NCBI GenBank assembly: GCA_013407085.1
Contig: JACCGJ010019090.1
Span: 1 to 64,000, forward strand
Direction: 5' to 3'
From: Atriophallophorus winterbourni
Taxonomy: Eukaryota > Platyhelminthes > Trematoda > Plagiorchiida > Microphallidae
DNA length: 64,000 nucleotides
In this document: positions 1 through 10,513 of the stretch, in pieces
Layout of the letters: every line of letters begins with the position of its first letter
Numbering within the stretch: position 1 is the first letter of the stretch
Notes under the pieces: model-generated
Databases searched by the model: none
Told to the model about the DNA's origin: nothing
The model's input: only the letters and a program-made list of their open reading frames with translations
Translations under genes and position numbers: made by a program

Positions 1-230
1 GAGCCGAAGGTCAATCAAAATACACGTGATGCAGACAGATTTTTGAATCCCATGTTAGCGAAAAATAGAGTAAATAGAAGTGTACAATAATAAACTTGTA
101 AAGACATTGGTCTGCTACATGACAAACTTTGGAAGCAGCATTAAATAAGCAAATGGTGAAGAGCCTGTATTTATGCTGTTCTAAAGCATTTGATGAATAG
201 TCAATTATTCATAGTCAAGAGTATATTTGG
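1..230. other. Unassigned left edge with a short RTE scrap
   Basis: I see no gene here. Bases about 131-195 resemble the reverse-oriented RTE reverse-transcriptase stretch near 1615-1680 (shared words around 'aagcaaatggt' and 'gcatttga'), so this is probably another decayed RTE piece. The rest is AT-rich and unrecognised. Confidence 0.4.
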
Positions 231-3200
231 TTATGAGCTATGAGCAAAATAGAACCACCGGATAGTTGCACACGATATGTTCAAGATACGACGGATGCTT
301 CGTAGATGGAAAGCATTCAGCTTTCGTTCGTGTCTTGCGTGGGTGGTCCAGGTTTCACTGCCGTACAGTAAAGCATTTAGTACGCACGCACTGTATACCA
401 TCATCTGTGTCTTTACAGTCAGCTTGCGGTTACCCCAAACACGAGAGTTCAATCGGGACAAAATGTCAGCTGCTCTGCCAATCCGCTTATCAATCTCCGT
501 GTCTAGCGAGAGGTTGTCCGCAATGGTTGAACCAAGATATGTGAAGTGATGTACTGGTTCGAGCTGACAGTTTCCAACAGTGATGATTGGCGGCGAAACA
601 GTCCCTTGACCAAGGACTTCGGTCTTGCTCATGCTGATTGTTAGACCAAAGTCTTTGCATGCCGACGAAAAACAGTCCATTAGCGAATGTAGGTTCTCTT
701 AAAAGTGAGCAATAAAGGCTGCATCGTCGGCAAACAACAGGTCACGGATTATTACATCCCATATTATGGTTTGTGCTCTCAACCGGTTCAGGTTGAAAAG
801 CTTACCATCACTTCGCGTGCGTATGTAAATGCATTCTGTTCTCGTCCTAAAAGCGTGCTTCAGAAGCAGAGCAAAGAAAATGCCGAACACCGTGGAAGCA
901 AGAACACACCTTTGTTTGACGCCTCGCGAATTTAAAATGCTTCTGAAGTGCAACCGTTAAAATGGACTGAGCATTTTATGCCTGAGTGGAACGAAATAAC
1001 GAGTTTTAGCAGCTTTGGGGCAGCCTATCAGATCAAGCATTTTGAAAAGACCGTTTCTGCTGACGTAGTCGAATGGCTTCGTCAAATCAATAAAAACAGC
1101 GTATAATAGCATGCGCCGTTCCCAACACCTTTCTTGAAAATGTCTCAGGAAGAAGATCATGTCAACGGTTGCAATACAACAGAGTTCTGACTATCGTTGC
1201 AAGCGCTGCGGGAGAGATTGTTCCACCCGAATCGGACTGTTTAGTCATTCAAATAGTTGCAAAACATGAAATTCTTGAGGTGTGATGTACATCCATGGTA
1301 GACATCGACCGACGGATGCTAACAACAACAATGGCATACGCTGTTCCCGACACTTTTCTTGAACTTGTCTCATTGAGAAGATCATGTCAACGGTTGATCT
1401 TCCCTTGCGGAAGCCATATTGAGATTCGGAGTAAATTCTATCAGCTAAAACTTGCCGCCGGATCTGTAATACTTTAGCAAACAATTTGCGTACAACATTC
1501 AGAAGGGAGATTTCTCTGTAATTGTTGCAGTCGCCTCTGTCACCCTTATTCTTAAATAGCGTGATGATCTTTGTGTCTCGCATCTCTTGTGGGACACCCC
1601 CCTCCTGCCAGCATTGAAGAAGCAAATGGTAAAGAGGCTGTAATAATGCTGCTCTACCGCATTTGAGGAGCTGAGGTGGAATTCCGTCGTCACCAGAGTC
1701 CTTCCCATTCGCTAAGCGGTCGATTGCCTTATCGAGCTCATCAAGTGTAGAAGGGGTACCTAGATATTCAATGGTCGGCAAGCGTTTGACATTTTCAAGT
1801 GCATGCGGTAGAACCGTACTATCTCTAGAGTAGAGAGAGGAAAAGTGGTCTACACATCTGTCCATCAGCTGAGTTTTGTCGACAATCGGCTTACCAGATA
1901 AAGACTTAATGGGAGCCGTTTTAAGTTTGTTTGGGCCAATGGCTCTCTTGATCCCATCATACATACCGTGAAAATTTTTTCGTATCCGCAGCTTTTTAGA
2001 TATTGAGGCTACCTTCAGTCCAATAGTCGTTTGCACATCGCCTTTCAGCCTGTTGGACCTTATTTCTAGCTGCACTCATCTGTTGGCATACCTTTGAACC
2101 TCAAGGATGCTGAGCGTTTCTTATCCAGCACAGCAGTCATCTCAGAAGCGTTTGCTTCGAACCAGTCGCTCGTTCGAGCGTTCTTCGGATCGAACGTTGA
2201 AAGTGCGACTCGGCATATGCAGCTTTTTATCAATTCCCAGTTTTCTGAAGCAGATTCAAGTGGGGTTGTCTTGTTGAACTCGTATGTGAAGGCTTTTGTG
2301 AATCTCGCAGTTAGATTAGGTTCGCACATGCGAGTGACGTCTAACCCATGCTTAGCATGCGGTAAAATCTCGTGTGGGGAAGCTTCAGTTTTACACAGAC
2401 CAGTGAATAATCAGTGTCGCAGTCTGCGCTTTGATATGATCTGATGAGGAGCACGCTTCCGATATTAGTTCGCTTAACAAGAATAAGATCAAGCTGATGT
2501 CAATGCTTAGAGCGAGGATGTTTCCAAGAGACTTTGTGCTGTGGTTTTGTTTGAAAGAAAGTGTTACTGACACAAAGATTAAACTGTGTGCACAATTCCA
2601 GAAGGCCTTGCCCATTTTCATTGGTTTTACCTACACCGAAACTTCCGAGACAGTTTTGCCAAGACTCGTAATCTGCACCAACTTTGGCATTGAAATCACC
2701 CAATACCACTACACAGTTTTTCTGTGGCACGTTTTTCAGGACGGCTGTGAGGTTATGATAAAAAACGTCTATTTCAGCAGGCGTCGCAGAAAGCTTCGGT
2801 GCATAAACGTTGACCAACGTAATGGTACCAATAGTGCACCTCAGATTTGAAGTCCAAATCCGTTCGCTCCCGCCGTTGATCGGTTCTGTTGCTTTTAATA
2901 TGTCGTTTCGCACGGCAAACCCAACTCTATGCAGTCGAGGCTCATCGGAAACTCTTCCTTTCCAAAAAATGTGTAATCACTTTCTGTTAGCTTACCAGTG
3001 TATGATAATCGCTTCTCTTGTAGGGCATCCACGTTGAAATTCAGCCTTTTTAGCTCATTGTTAATTACGGCGGACTTTCGTACGCCTATGATATTCGAGA
3101 CGTCGTCATGAAATCCTGGAAGCATGGACCGGACGTTCCAGGTTCCAAGTTTCAAAACTGACATTTGTTGTTTGGTATTCCGATTCGCTGGTGCGGAAAA

Positions 3201-3236
3201 ATACAGTCTGCTTGTCGGTTGATTCCTAATCCCCAT
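231..3236 (-). pseudogene. RTE-1a endonuclease/reverse transcriptase (broken)
   Basis: The polyprotein would nick target DNA and copy the element RNA by target-primed reverse transcription. Visible pieces in order are: endonuclease start with GTWNVRSM and ALQEKRLS (the usual QET is QEK here) at 3236-2895; LGDFNAKVG and the C-terminal endonuclease part at 2913-2500; a linker and RT fingers at 2329-1245 with NGKDSGDDGIPPQLLKC, FKNKGDRGDCNNYR and YGFRKGRSTVDMIFS; the RT palm with FIDLTKPFDYVSR at 1160-957; GVKQRCVLA and LLFADDAA at 953-699; and the thumb with YLGSTIADN and YGSETWTTHARHERKL at 680-231. At least six frame breaks separate these pieces. The family is clear from the motif order; the copy cannot be functional. 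Confidence 0.85.
1170..1325 (+). repeat. Plus-strand RTE 3' end lodged inside RTE-1a
   Basis: Reading forward from about 1190 gives YRCKRCGRDCSTRIGLFSHS then NSCKT and a stop. This is the C-terminal zinc-finger end of an RTE protein, and it matches the end of RTE-1b near 42,888-42,950, including the start of the 3' UTR ('gtgatgtacatccatgg'). The surrounding element is on the opposite strand. The flanks 1098-1169 and 1328-1396 are diverged copies of the same RTE segment, so the scrap sits between overlapping minus-strand pieces. Confidence 0.7.
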
Positions 3237-3593
3237 GCACCCAATGAGGATAGCAGACCGTGGTGAGGCGGCACCTTATTGACTGGGGGCTGCCCAGCTT
3301 GTGACTGACGGTAGCCATCCAATGAGACCTGGAAGTCTCTCCCACCGTCGAAAGCAGCCTCAGGCGCTTAGCTCTACGCCAGTCAAGCCCTAGCTTTTAA
3401 GCGATATCTGCTGCTTCCCGTGGAGTGGAATGGAGTGTGCTCTTCATTGGTGCGTTGTGATGTACGCCAGGGCAGTTCAATATGGAGAATTAGCTGTTGC
3501 CCATGCAGCAAGTGCTCCCTCTCCACGGCACCACTGGAACCAAAGGAGCAGCTAGGCTGATACGTTTGGACAACGATGCCGTCGCAGAATTTG

Positions 3594-3860
3594 GCAGGGC
3601 GAAGTTGTATAAAACCCCGGACTGACTAACGGGAATCCGGCTCCGGATTTTTCCTCGAGGTTGACTCCTGAAGCCTTTTCCATAATTGGATGTAGCCACA
3701 AGGCAGTGGAGCTGGCAGGAGCTGGCAGGACGAAGTTGAATAAACTTCGGACTGCCTAACGGGACTTCGGCTCCGGATTTTTCCTGAAGGTTGACTCCTA
3801 AAGCCCTTTCTTTTTTATTTTTGTAGCCACAAGGCAGTGGAGGTTGGAGATAAGGGTTTT
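3594..3860 (-). repeat. Tandem duplication inside the RTE-1a 5' UTR
   Basis: Two adjacent units of about 130 bp (roughly 3594-3722 and 3725-3858) share 'gacgaagttg/gcgaagttg', 'cggctccggatttttcct', 'gttgactcct(g/a)aagcc' and 'gtagccacaaggcagtgga'. The same text appears once in the 5' UTR of RTE-1b and in the NA-RTE elements, so this is a local duplication of promoter-proximal UTR sequence. Confidence 0.75.
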
Positions 3861-3874
3861 CCTTAGCAGGGGAA

Positions 3875-6490
3875 GTAGAAGTCACAATAAAAGACGGTAG
3901 ATCATTCGAGGCAGAAAGAGTGCCAACTGAGAAAAAGAACTTTCGGCAGTTCAACCGACTTGGTAGATGGGCTAGCTTTAAGACATGTCCCCGGGTTCCG
4001 GAACTAGGGGCCATCAAAAGCAGTCTGAAGCACAGGTGTTTGGCATTCTTGAGAATCAGAAAAATCAAAATCAAATCCCTTCGGATGCGGCGGTAACAAA
4101 TTAAGTGCGGGGAACAAATTAAGTGCATTCGGGCGATCTTCATAGTTTATCGAACTAAGCCCTTTGACTATTTTGGTGAATCTCCGTTGAGTTTGTCTCA
4201 GGACGTGGATATCACGCTTTAACCACGGGGACCAGAGGGACAAGGCGTATTCTAGGCGAGGTCTGACGTACGCGTGAAGAAATGAGGGGAAAAGGCTGCG
4301 GTCGAAAAAATCAAAGACTCGTTTAAGAAGGTCTACGTTTCGATTCGCAACTGAGGAAGCGTATGAACAGTTAGCAGAGCACCAGAAATCACTTTAAACC
4401 AGTATACTGAGGTCTTTCTCTAGCATAATTACCGAAATTTTGGTGCCCCCTAGTTGATACCTAGGTTCACCGGGGTGGCAAATGCGGAGAGATCGGCATT
4501 TCCATGGATTGAAAGGTAGCTAGTTCATAATTGCACAACTATTAAGTGAGTTGAGATCCATCTGTAATTCGTCACAGTCATTTGGGCTTGAGAGGATTCG
4601 CCAGAGTTTATGATCATCTGCGAACATTAAAAAAGGTGAGTTTACACATGCACCAATGTCGTTAATGAACATCATCAACAAACGCGGGTCGAGTACAGAA
4701 CCTTGGGGTAAACCACATTTTATTAAAAAACAATCAGAAAGTGATTGTCTGACGCGAACGTGGTGTTCTGGCGCGGAGAAATTTGGCTATCCAAGACAAA
4801 AGTGAGTTACCTATTTCAAGAAGAGCAAGCTTTTGTAGTAAAATAACGTGGTTTACTCTATCAAAAGCTTTGGAAAAATCCAGGTAGATTACATCAACAC
4901 CGTAGCCTGCGTCGACAGCTTTGGTCCAGCTGTCCCGGGACAAAAGCAGGCTTGTCGTACAGGAGTGTCCGCGACGAAACCCATGTAGTTCGACAGCGAC
5001 AGCGTTTTTGTTCTCCATAAAAGTCATCAACTCGTCGGACACAATCGATTTCATGACTTTAGAAAGCCCGGGGAGCAGGGTAACCGGGCGGTAATTCGCA
5101 AGGTCGCTGCGGTTTCCTCCTTTATAGAATGGGGGAATAATACCCTGTTTCCTAAATCCGGGAATACGCGAGGTATCAAACAAGCGTTGAAAGTAGACAG
5201 CAAGTGACTCACAAAGATGTGCGTCGACCGCACGCAATGCTTTCGGCGTTATCCGGACTATTCTCGGAGATAAGCTGTCACAAAGCTGCATAATATTTTT
5301 GTGTATGCTCTCAGCGAAGAATATGACGGTGGAGAGTCTAGGTGGTGTTGTGATGATATTTAAACAGGATGGTGAACAATTCTGGAAAACCGGCATGTAG
5401 TGATCCTTTAGAGTGTTCGCGGCATCTTCAATTTCCAGAGGCAGGATACCAGTTTTCACCTTTCTTTTATCGTTTATAAGACGGTATAGTTGTTTTCTAG
5501 AAATCGTGCCGTCAACTTGTTCTGGTAGTCCAGCCTGTCTTGGCGCACTAGAGACGTGCATTGATTGCGTAAATGACGATATATTTTCGAATTTTGCACA
5601 CACTCTTCCGATCGGAACACATTCCACGCGGTGTTTCGGCACTTTATCCACTTACGAGTTCTACTACGAATGATAGTCTGTGGGATACGTTTTTTGTTCG
5701 GCCGAAGTCGATGATTGTTGCAATAGAAGGTGCCACTGAGAAAGAAATCTGGACCAGGCAACCTCAGGATTGTCATTTAGCAGAAAGTCAACATTGTTGG
5801 CCGCAAGGATTTATCGACGGTTCGGAAAAAAGTTACCTCCTCATTGATGAATTCGGCGTAGGAAACAAGAGAGAATGTCAGTACGACGTGGTCACTGTTC
5901 CCTAGGGGTGGTTCATAATGAATTTCTTCTACCATCAGCTCTTCGTTAGTCAGCACCAGATCGAACAAAGATAGACAGTCACTACTTCCGAAACATGTAG
6001 CAACCTTCGCATGATTGTACAAAGGATGGCTGCTGATAAGATCATCCAAATCAGAAGCAACCGTATTTGGGATAGGTTCGCTTAAGAGCTCGGGAGAGTT
6101 GAAATCCCCCATCAGTGAGGCATGAGTGTAAGGTAGTGATAGGGCGAAGCGAACGGAAGCCATAATGACACCATCCATCGAATGTTGAGCATTCGGAGGA
6201 CGATATATTAACGCAACGAGGGCACAGTCCTTATTTTTAAGTTGCAAGCGCCACCAAAGTGAATCCGCCACGTTCAGTTGCTGATGCTATATAATCTCAC
6301 AGGAAAGACGCGAGTTATAGTATAAAAGGACGCCGCCGTATCTAGTTGGGCGATTATTACTGAAAATGAGCATATTCGGGAGTGAAATCTCGGCATCAGT
6401 GATAGAAGAACTTAACCGCGTTTCCGACACAGCTATCATATCAAATTTACCCGATGCATGTCTCAAGCGGAGTTCTGCCAGTTTGCTCAA
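3875..6490 (-). pseudogene. CR1-I ORF2 endonuclease/reverse transcriptase (broken)
   Basis: Endonuclease motifs run 6490-5900: ETRLSSS, ALIYRPPN, LMGDFNSP, LFDLVLTN and GNSDHVVLTF. The reverse transcriptase (5776-4734) shows YKGGNRSDLANYRPVTLL, ELHGFRRGHSC and VIYLDFSKAFDRVNH. In another frame, 4735-4400 continues with CGLPQGSVLDPRLL, INDIGAC and FADDHKLW. The C-terminal thumb follows at 4300-3880 with YALSLWSPWLKRDI and a CRKFFFS element. Catalytic aspartates of the palm are present (YLDF, FADD), but at least four frame changes disrupt the ORF. Confidence 0.85.
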
Positions 6491-6532
6491 CAGGCCCTGC
6501 GCTTTGGTGTAGAGACCGTTTAATCTCTCGCG

Positions 6533-7983
6533 CTAGAGGTTAGGAGCACCGTCATTGATGTTGATATTAAAGGATCCTTGAGCATCAGTGAAAGAACAAG
6601 AAAGGTTTTCACGGTGTGGATTGCTAGTTTCGTTTTCAAATAGGCTGTAGCACGTTTTTTCTATATCTTTTGCTGCACTATCGAGTGATGTAGATTGAGG
6701 AGGCAGAGACAATGTTACGTGAGCCATGTCACTTGTCGCGAGTGAGGTAGTATTAGCAGAATCAGTGGTGCCCCTCGAACGAATAACAAATGGATATTGA
6801 GTTTTTTCGAGCAGTACCAGACTTTTGTCACGTAGTTTATCCAAAGGAGCGCGAATACGAATTTTTGATGGCGCGCTACGGCGGTTCAGATACCAGGAGT
6901 TCAAAGCAATGGGAACCATTTTTTCAGATTGGAATGTAACCTTGACCATACGCGGACCAGAGCCATGATAATTTGGGGATTGCGCTAAGCGTTTTAGCGA
7001 CATAGTAACAGTGTCTGAGAGACTGATTTGCTGTTGAATGAAGCGCCACTGCTCGCAGTCGTGGATGAAGTTTTTCTAGTCATCTACATCTTTGAGCTCA
7101 GGAATGCCGTGAATAGAAATGCTGCGTTTACCAGATTCCAACTTCCAATCGTGGTTTGGGCACTTCCGTGCTTGCCGTTCTGTCCAAGGTTCATCTGGAT
7201 TTTTACGAATGGATGATACGGCGGTATTCAGTAGGTGAGCAGATGATAATACTGATTCAGTGTCTTCCAGTGACTGCAGAGTGACACGCAATAGCCTTGG
7301 CTCACCAAAATGGCGGACTTTGGAGATCGCGAGCAACGGGTCATATTTGTGGGATTCGCAGTGACATTAATCAGGTCACAGATAAATTTCCATTGTCGGA
7401 AATCTCCTGTTAAACGGGTCTTGCAGCGAAATGAGTCAACCTCCGGTACGTTCGTTCAAATAACTGTTAATACCGGGTTCGGTGAAGCAGGCTTCTGAGT
7501 TAAAGAGACTACTTTTGTGGCTTCATTCGAAGAAGGGAGAACAGTCATCGGTGTTTCAGATACAGATGAGATTCCAGCAACCAACGACCCAAATGTGTGC
7601 TTCGCTTTCGGAACAGAAGGAACAGCAACCCATTTCAACTCGTACTGTTGACAAGTACACAGAAAAACATGGCTGTTTTCTAACCGGCGCAGTCTATTCT
7701 CAAGAGATGCGATTTTCTTGGACTGTTGGTTTAACAACGATAGCAGACAACGGACAGTTGGGGTTTTCGAGCAAGCTGCACAGAGCCAAAGCTTACTTGC
7801 GGTTTGTGTGTGTTCATTAAAAAGAGCGGACGTCAAACCCGAGCAACCAGGATGAAACCAGGAAGAGCAGATTCTACATTCTATCTCTTCAAGAACATGG
7901 GTCGAACAACCGGCTTTACCGCAATTGACTGTAGCTTCAGACTGCTTTTCTACGTGCATTTTGTTGCGGTGAAGACTTCGCAA
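6533..7983 (-). pseudogene. CR1-I ORF1 zinc-finger/RRM-like protein (broken)
   Basis: ORF1 proteins of CR1-type elements bind element RNA. The N-terminal piece (7983-7456) shows a PHD-like cysteine pattern: NCGKAGC, ECRICSSWFHPGC, then LWLCAACSK. A coiled-coil-like stretch with IASLENRLRRLE follows. Two later pieces in other frames (7336-7076 with GEPRLLRVTLQS, and 7003-6533 with GSGPRMVKVTFQSEKM) look like the tandem RRM-like folds of CR1 ORF1. Frames change between pieces, so the ORF is dead. ORF2 begins just downstream. Confidence 0.75.
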
Positions 7984-7990
7984 GACTACT

Positions 7991-8299
7991 CTCAGTAACG
8001 TTGATCAATAGTCAATAGTCAATAGTGTATTGTGGAAAAAAGCTACAAGCTTGATGAAATAACCACAGGATATTTAGCGCATTGGGTCTGAATAAGTTTC
8101 AGCAGTTTAACAATGTGGTCGATGTGAAACGTGGTCCATAATTGTTGGGACGGAAACGCTATAGAACGAGGGAAAAATATAATGCAGTATCACAAAGAAT
8201 ATAATCGTGAAAAAAGCATAATCAAGAATTGTGTGGTTACGTTTTCACTTAGGTTGTGGAAAGGTTGCTGGCAAACCATATTCCAAAACTTGTCTCATG
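7991..8299. other. Spacer without a gene
   Basis: No ORF or transposon domain is recognisable. A short direct repeat 'tcaatag' occurs three times in a row near 8004-8027. The rest is AT-rich spacer between two CR1 elements. Confidence 0.5.
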
Positions 8300-9975
8300 T
8301 ATGCAGACTAATGAATGCGAAACATTTGTGGAGTAATTTCCGAGAACGACCGACTAAAAGCCAACATTGCGCGGTTCGCGGATTTAAGCGACCGTGTTAC
8401 ATATTTACCCAGGTCACGTTCGTTTTCAACCATTTCAGTTGATGATCCACAAGGAAGTAAGCACCTCCAGACATTCTTTGTACCAACAGCATTACTGCGC
8501 ATTCCTAACGGTTTACAATAAGCTGCCATTTTATCGTCCAATCAAGAAATTTGTCCAAATCGTTCTGGAAAACTTTACTCTCAGCAGAAGAGCTTACTGT
8601 TCCCCAAAGTTTCAAATCATCAATAAAAAGTAGACAATTCCTATATAATGAGTGGAAGAGATTCTTGACATGTACTTTGAAAAGTAACGAGCTGAGAACA
8701 GATCCATGCGGAAACCCAGAAGTTGGACGTGTAGTGGGTAACCTTGACCTGTGTACAACGGTCAGTAAGGAAGTCTTCAATCCAATTTACTACTAGTCAT
8801 AATGTCATAGCAACTCAATTCGATCGATAATGTTATGATCGCCATTAAAAAAATAGTGATACGTTCAAGCTAGATAGTGTGATATTTAGAGTGAATACCA
8901 GGTCAAGAATATTGTTCTTTCACGTTCTTTTATCAACAAACTTTGTATAACCTAATAGTTTGATGCGAAATAGAGATATCCGGCATTTTGGCGCTGCTAG
9001 ATTGAAGCAGTGGAACTGAACCGAAACGCACTGAGCGGCGAGCAGAGCTGCTTTATGTTCATCTTCATGTAAAGACGAACCTCTCATGAAACTCAAGCAA
9101 GCTACCCGTTTAGAAGCTTTAGTTCTACGTCTAATGAATGCAAACAAGCACCGAATTGGCTTGGTCCACCAAACGAATTTTTTAATTTTCCCTTTTTCCT
9201 TCTTAGGTCGGTGTACTTTGTTCGGATAACTTTGTAGGTTTCATAGTCATAGGTGCACCCACTGGAAGAAACAATTCGCCATAACCGCTTTCTTTTTTTC
9301 AGGTAATTACTAATAATACTATCAAATAAAGGTGGCCTCTTAGCGGGATATCTGCCATTTTTAATTTGGGCGTAATTTCAAAGTAATTTGATTCTGCACA
9401 AAAAGTCCAACCAACAAATTTAAACATTCGTATATGTAGTTAGTTGCCAGTCAATCTAGACTGCAGACGTGATTAGACACTTTGTTTCTAAATTGCAGTA
9501 GTTTCTCCGGGCATTCGTTCGTATTCTCGGTTGAAGACCTCTATCCCAAACGAAACAGAAAGAGCAATGATCGGTGCAACCAATAGGGTTCTCGATCGAT
9601 AGATTCGTACCATCAGAAAATCTAGGTGTGACCACCAAATCCAATATCAAAGGAACTTGTCCAACATTTATATTCGTGGGATCATTTACATCGTGCACCA
9701 AATTTAGTTCCAGAATCGTATAAATTAATTCTTGTTGTAACGGTGCATACCTTAAAACTAAATCCTCCCAGTTTATATCGGAAGCATTCAGATCTTCAGA
9801 ATCGATTCAGAAACCAGTGATATCATGCCGTTTGATTTGAGAACATAACGCAGGAACGTAAGCGCCAGGTGCGCGGTAAATGACCCCAAGTGTTGCATTT
9901 CCAGAACTAGACATCAACTTACACCAGATGCTTTAAGCATTTCCAACATCGTGTTAAAACTGCTCGAATTCGGTA
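8300..9975 (-). pseudogene. CR1-II endonuclease/RT remnant
   Basis: This is a third-stage-decay CR1 ORF2 on the minus strand. From its 5' end it shows an endonuclease scrap around 9900-9560 (GVIYRAPGAY-like text near 9880, then PLILDLVVTPRFSDG and GCTDHCSF). A linker with RRRTKASKR follows around 9140. The RT core (8780-8505) shows SGFPHGSVLSSLLF in place of the usual GVPQGS box and LLFIDDLKLW in place of FADD. The thumb (8541-8308) has NERDLGKYVTRSLKSA. The palm box and ADD alanine are substituted and frames are broken. Its 5' end near 9975 lies close to a separate plus-strand coiled-coil fragment. Confidence 0.75.
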
Positions 9976-10109
9976 CGTGATCGCAATTTACTGATTTCAT
10001 TTTCGCTGTTTTATTCAACGTATTCTCTTCACATATTTTGCCTAAATTTCATTAAAATAATATCTGCTGAATCCATTAGATATTTCCGGTAAAAAAAGCA
10101 CTCGAAAAC

Positions 10110-10307
10110 CTCATTATCTCCTCCTATTAAGCTACGTAAATTATTTAAGCCTAGTAATTGTACTGTCAGATTAGACACTGACACTTCAGTTATTCTGAAT
10201 AAATTAAAAAAATTAGAATCGGAGGTATCAGAATTTAGAAATGAACTAGCATTATGCAATTCCACCTATAATTCTCTAAAACATCTTTTATCACTCTTGC
10301 ACTCTTA
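10110..10307 (+). pseudogene. Coiled-coil ORF fragment, possibly CR1 ORF1
   Basis: A forward frame encodes PPIKLRKLFKPSNC, then a heptad-like helix LNKLKKLESEVSEFRNELAL, and ends NSLKHLLSLLHS with a stop at about 10307. The charge pattern and leucine spacing indicate a coiled coil. It ends one base before the 3' terminal repeats of CR1-III. I do not recognise a specific protein; a CR1 or L1-like ORF1 fragment is the best guess. Confidence 0.4.
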
Positions 10308-10513
10308 AGATTCAAGATTCGAGATTTATGGTTGAAAAAGCAATTAACTTTACAATAACCATAGAGTGGAACTATAGGTACAAATGTATATTTGTATAAA
10401 TAAAATCAAACTCAATGGAATGATGGTAGTTTATTAATAGTTCGGGGCGAAATTCGGATTAGCTCTCATATAATCGTCAAGTTTTGATTTGAATATAGAT
10501 ACACTGTTTGAGC

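Larger units (their letters stand above)
231..3870 (-). mobile_element. RTE-clade non-LTR retrotransposon RTE-1a, decayed
   Basis: This is a nearly full-length but broken RTE-type LINE read on the minus strand. From its 5' end it has a 5' UTR (3240-3870), an apurinic-endonuclease-like domain (about 3236-2500), reverse transcriptase (about 2329-699) and a C-terminal part (680-231) that stops before the zinc finger seen in sister copy RTE-1b at 39.4-43.0 kb. The same 5' UTR text occurs in RTE-1b, which fixes the element's identity. Its 5' end abuts the truncated 3' end of CR1-I. Several frameshifts and stops and one foreign insert at 1170-1325 make it inactive. Confidence 0.85.
3875..7990 (-). 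mobile_element. CR1-like LINE CR1-I, decayed
   Basis: This is a two-ORF CR1-type non-LTR retrotransposon on the minus strand. ORF1 (zinc finger plus RRM-like segments) lies at about 7983-6533 and ORF2 (endonuclease plus reverse transcriptase) at about 6490-3875. The 3' UTR and the short terminal repeats seen in the other CR1 copies are missing, because the element ends where the RTE-1a 5' UTR begins. Frameshifts occur throughout. Family motifs are strong, and clade assignment to CR1/Jockey-like rests on domain order. Confidence 0.85.

Noticed and set aside
3490..4143. 217-codon open minus frame as a host gene
   Set aside because: It reads through the end of CR1-I into the RTE-1a 5' UTR; the open frame is accidental.
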